From Lamellibrachia columna (Eukaryota; Annelida; Polychaeta; Sabellida; Siboglinidae), in the NCBI GenBank assembly GCA_963662155.1, contig OY759273.1, positions 1,677,107 to 1,741,106 on the forward strand: a DNA stretch of 64,000 nt, given 5' to 3'. Positions 59,190-64,000 of this stretch are shown piece by piece. Under the pieces are notes generated by a model. It saw only the letters and a program-made list of their open reading frames with translations, searched no databases and was not told the origin of the DNA. The stretch's first letter is position 1; the number at the start of each line of letters is the position of its first letter. A program made the position numbers and the translations under genes.

Positions 59190-59880
59190 CCTACGTTGTA
59201 TGTTTTGCTTATTCCGACGTTGCCCCTTCTTGTATTGTGCAGAATGGGAATAATACCGTTAGTTCAAGCGTGCCGTTGTAAAAAGGTTTATGCCGACGTC
59301 CTTTTTTTACTGGATGACCATATATTGTGTATAACATTCAAAATACTGACTGTATGACAAACCAACGGAAAGCAATATTTATAAATGACATATAAAGCTT
59401 AGTCCCACTTTGCCCCCCGACTGAAATGGTGCAGAGTTGGAATGATACCGTTATTTCGTTCAAACTTACATGTACAAGCGTGGATTTCATAATGTTTCGC
59501 CTAATAACGTGTGTGAAATTATAAATGCTAACTGTGTGACACCAACGTAACGTAGTATCTGTGATCAGCGTGTACTTATAAAGCTTATTCCGACTTTGCC
59601 CCCTCTTGCATGGTGCAGAGTTGGAATGATACCGTTATTTCGTTCAAACTTACATGTACAAGCGTGGACTTCGTGTTCAGCCTAATAACGTGTGTTACAT
59701 TATAAGTGCTAACTGTGTGACACCAATGTAGCGCATTATCTGTGATCAGCGTGTACTTATAAAGCTTATTCCGACTTTGCCCCCTCTTGCGTGGTGCAGA
59801 GTTGGAATAATACCGTTATTTCATTCAAACTTATATGTATAGGCGTAGTTTTCATAGTGTTTAGCCTAAGAACGTGTATA
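59190..59880. repeat. About 190-bp tandem repeat, 3-4 diverged copies
   Basis: Shared blocks are CTTATTCCGACTTTGCCCCC, GGTGCAGAGTTGGAATGATA and TAACTGTGTGACACCAA. The left copy is the most diverged. The 59881-60175 stretch repeats part of 59120-59180. Confidence 0.85.
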
Positions 59881-60175
59881 TTTAACCATGTCCTTTTGTG
59901 TGTTTCAGGAATGTGAGGTAGTTGGCACTTGTATTGGGTAACAAGGGGTAATCAACTGGGTGGGGGTAATTAATTTCAATCGTGTAGAATAGGTTTGCTA
60001 AGCGCTGTGTTTCTGAAGTGTAAAGTTAATGTACATGGAGTCCCAATAGTCGTTTGTTATGCTTCCTGGAAAACAAGCAGGCGTGACGGCAAGGAAAGTG
60101 TGAGAGTAGGTAGGCCAATCAGTTGTTTGTTAGGAAATTCCGTTAGCCAATTAGGAAAAAGTTAGGCATGTGCAA

Positions 60176-60460
60176 AACTACTTGTGATCGGCCACTCATT
60201 CGTGCGACACTTGAAAGGAAAAGGACTTCGGTTGGAGAAACAATGCAGCAGGACATTGATACGAGATTTCGCCGGCTTGAGGCTGACAAGTTTGCGACAG
60301 CAGGTTACGTGCAGAGGGAAAAACCGTCAGTGATCGTCGCAGCGTTGCACAGACCGATAGACAGGCTGGCGAACGTACACGCGTGGAAACACCGAGGGAT
60401 GTCAGACGAGTGGCAGTCGTACCTGCTTCCTGATAGTGTCCATCCCAATACATACATATG
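60176..60460 (+). pseudogene. Degenerate SGNH-hydrolase-like domain
   Basis: One frame from 60176 gives LLVIGHSFVRHLKGKG, like the block I motif of SGNH/GDSL domains found in retroelements and multicopy invertebrate genes. After a frame shift another gives HAWKHRGMSDEWQSYLLPDS with VHPN, like the C-terminal D-x-x-H block. The middle, including the expected GTND block, is missing, so the domain is both shifted and internally deleted. Function is lost. Confidence 0.5.
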
Positions 60461-60488
60461 TTTATGCACAAACATTACCAAAACATAA

Positions 60489-61292
60489 TTCCTATTGTTA
60501 AGGTAATCGTTCTTTAACTTAATAAGTAATATTATGCATATCTATTGAACTTTAATACATTTTTCTACAGAACTCATGAACTAATCAACCAACCAATGCT
60601 ACATGGAAAAAATGTCAGATGGTGTGCAGTACTGCCACTGTGAAATGGCTTCCTTTTATTGTTGCATTAGCATCAGTCACAAATGTCACACAGATTACAG
60701 GAACAGCTTAAAGTCAGTCAGGATGGGATCCACACATGCCTAAGCCATGGAGCCTTAGAATAGAAGCCATGCATAATTATACTGGAAACCCTGCACACTT
60801 GACCAGACTACCAGGCAGGGTGGGATCCACACATGCCCAAGGCAAGGAGCCTTAGTACAGAAGCTCACTAATTATATTGGGAACCCTGCACCCTTGACTA
60901 ACAGGCAAACAATACAATCTGGTAATCACGGTGGCCAGGTGGTGCTATGAACAAGTGTGGATAATGATAAAACAGTAATTTAGCTAGTGTTAATGTACTA
61001 CGTATAATAACTCCAAATGAAAAAAGTATATGAAAGAAGGATAAAACAATATAATAATATTATGCACACAACATTAAAATAATTATTAGTGTAACGTCTT
61101 GGTAATTAAAACATACATGGAAAGTGACACACATTCAAGTTATTACCCGTAATCTAGATTATAATGTTGTGTCTTTAAAAGTTTCTTAAATGAGTCTTTC
61201 AATTTTTTTTTAAGAAAAATCTTTACATAACTCTTAGCTGAATAGTTTCGCTCGTCTAACTGTCAATGTCAAGATGATAATATTTTTTTCCA
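60489..61292. other. Spacer with a short direct repeat
   Basis: Two diverged copies, about 60716 and 60817, of a block with GGGATCCACACATGCC and GGAGCCTTAG. Otherwise AT-rich without recognised features. Confidence 0.5.
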
Positions 61293-61379
61293 ATGAGAGT
61301 TTTCGGTTATATTTCAACTGAATTACAACGTACACATTTCTTCGAAAAGCGCACGTATTTTTTTGGGTGGTTACAAAAT

Positions 61380-61547
61380 CTACAGGCGTTACGTTACCCT
61401 AAACATATATTCGTATACAACAGTCACGTACGTACATCGCTTGGGAATGACAGCGATGTTGAGCTCAAGAAAGCTGATCAGCTGAAAACGTTTACGCTTG
61501 ATCCACCAGCGAAGTTTGGGGTCGGTGGCCGCATATGGTCGTTGTAG
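61380..61547 (+). pseudogene. Possible second SGNH-like fragment
   Basis: Within an 84-codon ORF (61293-61547) the part VYNSHVRTSLGNDSDVELKK and FGVGGRIWSL resembles the first two blocks of the same class of SGNH-like domain (SHxRxL, then a VGGR block). The order relative to the fragment at 60176 does not form one domain. Low confidence. Confidence 0.3.
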
Positions 61548-62294
61548 ATGCTCAGCGATTTTGTACTATTTCGCCTCTGATATGACTTTCGAATTTTGAA
61601 CTAATAGCAAATTGGTCACTACTTCGGACATGCAAGTCTTACGATCATTAGCAATATTCAAACGATACGATGTTTACTATAGTATAGTATAAGGTCACAC
61701 GTAACAATTGTTATTCGAGAAGATAATTCAATCAATCAAACATTTAACACGAAATAATTTATTGCAAACAATGTAATAGAATGATCATTAAATGTACGCA
61801 AACGAAAAGTCGTCAGTCAAGCACGTGTAATGAAATAAACCACACATATGCAACACGAACAATGTACGTCTCACCACTCCGAATATTGCCGAGCGACTGA
61901 CAGATCTATCATCTCCACTTGGGCGGGCATTGTGGGATTCCCACAATGACCCGCGAGACATCCGGGGCGATTCTAGAATCGCCCCACAATTCACTTTGCC
62001 CTGTACAGCAGTACTAGTACTAGTAGTATTACTCCTGTGCGGTGTGCCTGGGCTGGGAATATATTATACTAACATTGCTTCATGAAACAATCTTGTGTTT
62101 AAACATACCGTACCTAAGATTCAAAGTGCGTCACCAATCCTGATGAAGTTTCACACGATTACTGTTATTGTCAAATTTACCGGGATTATTCGTTAAATGC
62201 TAACACTTTTGCTCCTTTTTGTCAACACGCGTAGTAGATGCTGCCATCTAACGGATAAATCATTACAACGAAGCAACAGTGCCCCCTATTGAAT
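61548..62294. other. Spacer with nested palindromes
   Basis: 61905-62005 contains CATTGTGGGATTCCCACAATG and GGGGCGATTCTAGAATCGCC type inverted repeats, then TAGTACTAGTACTAGTAGTA. It may be the right end of an element starting near 58.7 kb. Confidence 0.4.
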
Positions 62295-62507
62295 GAATTT
62301 GTCTTAAGTTTCAAGTAATTACACTCCAAGACCAAACAGCTAAATCAGGAGTTTGGACCAGCGGCTTTTAGTGTCTCTTCCGAAAGACACTGGTAACGTG
62401 GGGTGAACAAAATTGCCCAAGTTTCGAAACGGCGGAAGTGGAATCGAACCACCGTCCTCTCGATCGACAGGCGGGTGCTCTAACTCACCGCTCCTCTATC
62501 TTCCCGT
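62295..62507 (-). mobile_element. tRNA-derived SINE, minus strand
   Basis: Reading inward from 62507, the sequence has a tRNA-like head with GAGTTAGAGCACCC, a box B GGTTCGATTCC, then a tRNA-unrelated body containing GGAAGAGACACTAAAA. It pairs head-to-head with the copy at 62611. Confidence 0.75.
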
Positions 62508-62610
62508 CACTGTTCCCCATCCAAATAAAACATGATTGTTTGGTTTGCATTTTGTTCCCGTATGTTTCCGTTGTGCCGCTACATGATATCATGGGTGACT
62601 AATTGTGGGA

Positions 62611-62830
62611 AGCGGTGGTCTAATGGTTAGAGCACCCGGCTGTCGATCGAGAGGACGGTGGTTCCATTCCACCTCCGCCGTTTCGAAGCTTGGGCAATTT
62701 CGTTCACCCCACTTTGCCCGTGTCTTTTGGAAGAGACACTAAAACCCGTTGGTCCAGACTCCTGCGTTAGCTCAAGATTGGGCTGTTTGGAGTATAACTA
62801 CTTGAGAATTAAGCCCCCCCCGGGCATCCC
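62611..62830 (+). mobile_element. tRNA-derived SINE, plus strand
   Basis: Box A TGGTCTAATGG and box B GGTTCCATTCC (one change from consensus) in a tRNA-like head, then the same body as the minus-strand copy with TTTCGAAGCTTGGGCAATTT and GGAAGAGACACTAAAA. The two heads are about 100 bp apart and point away from each other. The region 62831-63096 holds nothing recognised. Confidence 0.75.
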
Positions 62831-63096
62831 CCTTTGCGAAATCATAGATATACGCCACTGCGCATTTGGCACATGCATAATTGTATGTTATCCACGGGTT
62901 TAATTGTCTTTGGGAAAGACCATGCATAGATTTAACATTAATTTGTGAGGAAATGCATTATATTAATTTGAGATGATAATACCACCGAGTAATGTGATAT
63001 GTATATGTGATACCGCGTTATTAGTTCTAAATATAATAGTAACGTACGCCATAGGCGTAGGCCCTACTGAGTTTTGGTGAAACTCGACGAATAAAC

Positions 63097-63230
63097 GTCG
63101 GTTTTACGGTAGTCGTGGAGTTATGGAAGTAAGAGTAATTTTTAACCACGTGACATGTGTATATGTATTGTAGATATATTAGGACAATTTTGGCGGCTAT
63201 ACGTGGTCGTTTTCGTGGTAAGAAAGTAAA
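63097..63230 (+). repeat. Dispersed repeat, copy 2
   Basis: Similar to 20313-20490 in the same orientation, sharing TTTTACGGTAG, GGAAGTAAGAGTAATTT and ACATGTGTATAT. The remaining 63231-63540 holds an AAGATTTAAC repeat at about 63500-63550. Confidence 0.6.
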
Positions 63231-63559
63231 ATATCGAAGGCTAAGTACTGCCACTGGCATCGCCGTGGCACATTAGAAAGGCGAAATGTGGTGTGAGGGA
63301 CAATATGCTGTGAGGGACAATATGCCACCGATATAGATCGGTGGAACGAACAACAGCCAAGTCAGTGCAACAGTTATGTAGTAATCGGCTTCATGCTTTT
63401 ATGAAGGGAACTTCAATGGAGAACATATAAGGTGACACGTAACCTTGAATGTAAATTACGCGATCCTGTAGACGTAACATTCATTGCAGTCGACTCTTAA
63501 GATTTAACAAGATTTAATAGTTTATATTAAACAAGATTTAACAAGATTGCCATCCCAAA

Positions 63560-64000
63560 CAGCAAGTTCCAGATGGCAAGTGGACAAGGAAACCTTTGGC
63601 TTATCGAGAGTCCAACAATTGTATTACCTATGTATAGCCCGCCCTTATCAGATAGCTGTCAATTCTATTTTTAAACATATTCATACTACTAGCATTAACA
63701 CAATTATTTGGCAGTTTGTTCCATTCATTTACGACCCTCTGTGAGAAAGAGTAATTTCTCATGTCCAACCTACACTGCTCCTTAACTAATGCTGATTTGT
63801 GTCCTCTTGTTCTACTGCCTTCTTTAAGTAAGAAGAACATATTCCTATCAACATCCTCATAACCGTTCACTATTTTAAACATTTCTATTTGGTCTCCTCT
63901 TAGTCTCCTGGTCTCCAGTGTTGTCAAACCACATTCTAATAAGCGGCTTTCATAACTAAATTCTCTCAATTCTGGAATCTTCTTAGTTCATGTTCGTTGT
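63560..64000 (-). mobile_element. CR1-like LINE 3' fragment, continuing past the right edge
   Basis: Minus-strand translation over 63628-63969 is unbroken: ECGLTTLETRRLRGDQIEMF, KIVNGYEDVD, SRTRGHKSALVKEQCRLDM and RNYSFSQRVVNEWNKLPNN. This is the same RT C-terminal block as the copy at 2241-2880, but with an intact frame here, so it is probably younger. The 5' part lies outside the window. Confidence 0.88.

Noticed and set aside
62440..62507. A functional tRNA gene
   Set aside because: The tRNA-like head has box A and B but no convincing full cloverleaf, and it is followed by the same body as the second copy, which fits a SINE.

Overview
This is eukaryotic, and specifically animal, genomic DNA. 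The genes are split by GT-AG introns and encode proteins with clear animal orthologues, and the window also holds CR1/L2-like and RTE-like LINE fragments, hAT-type DNA transposons and tRNA-derived SINEs. The mix fits a non-vertebrate metazoan, possibly marine. I cannot name the species. The sequence is AT-rich and about a third of it is minisatellite: more than twenty arrays with units of 10 to about 190 bp.

Four protein genes can be assembled. (1) 3557-8560 (+): the last three coding exons of ARMC6; the 5' part is not visible. (2) 11254-25471 (-): a complete six-exon PARP16, 335 aa, ending in a C-terminal membrane anchor. (3) 25666-30480 (+): a complete four-exon AK6 (adenylate kinase 6/CINAP/Fap7), 178 aa, divergent from PARP16 across only 194 bp. 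(4) 35639-51250 (-): a six-exon gene that I assign to an uncharacterised six-hairpin-glycosidase-like family. It has two homologous candidate last exons (37245-37527 and 35639-35927), giving 304 or 306 aa. PARP16 acts in ER stress signalling and AK6 in nucleotide metabolism and ribosome maturation; apart from the shared PARP16/AK6 promoter I see no pathway joining the four genes.

Mobile elements fill much of the rest. CR1-like LINE fragments lie at 2.2-2.9, 9.1-9.8, 46.8-47.5 and 63.6-64.0 kb. A longer L2/CR1-like LINE copy runs from 51.6 to 58.4 kb. It is interrupted by a 2,040-bp hAT element with an 8-bp target duplication and by two minisatellites grown from its own coding sequence. A second hAT (1,061 bp) sits in a minisatellite in AK6 intron 2. 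A foldback structure lies at 31.7-32.9 kb, degenerate SGNH-hydrolase-like fragments at 60.2-61.5 kb and a head-to-head SINE pair at 62.3-62.8 kb.

The most striking feature is how the minisatellites relate to functional sequence. The 37-copy, 48-bp array in PARP16 intron 2 is a tandem amplification of the exon 2 3' end together with its splice donor. Other arrays have units that are pieces of LINE coding sequence, of a splice acceptor, or begin within about 15 bp of a donor or a stop codon. Very long ORFs over these arrays (up to 1,281 codons antisense in the LINE) come from in-frame repeat units and are not annotated as genes.
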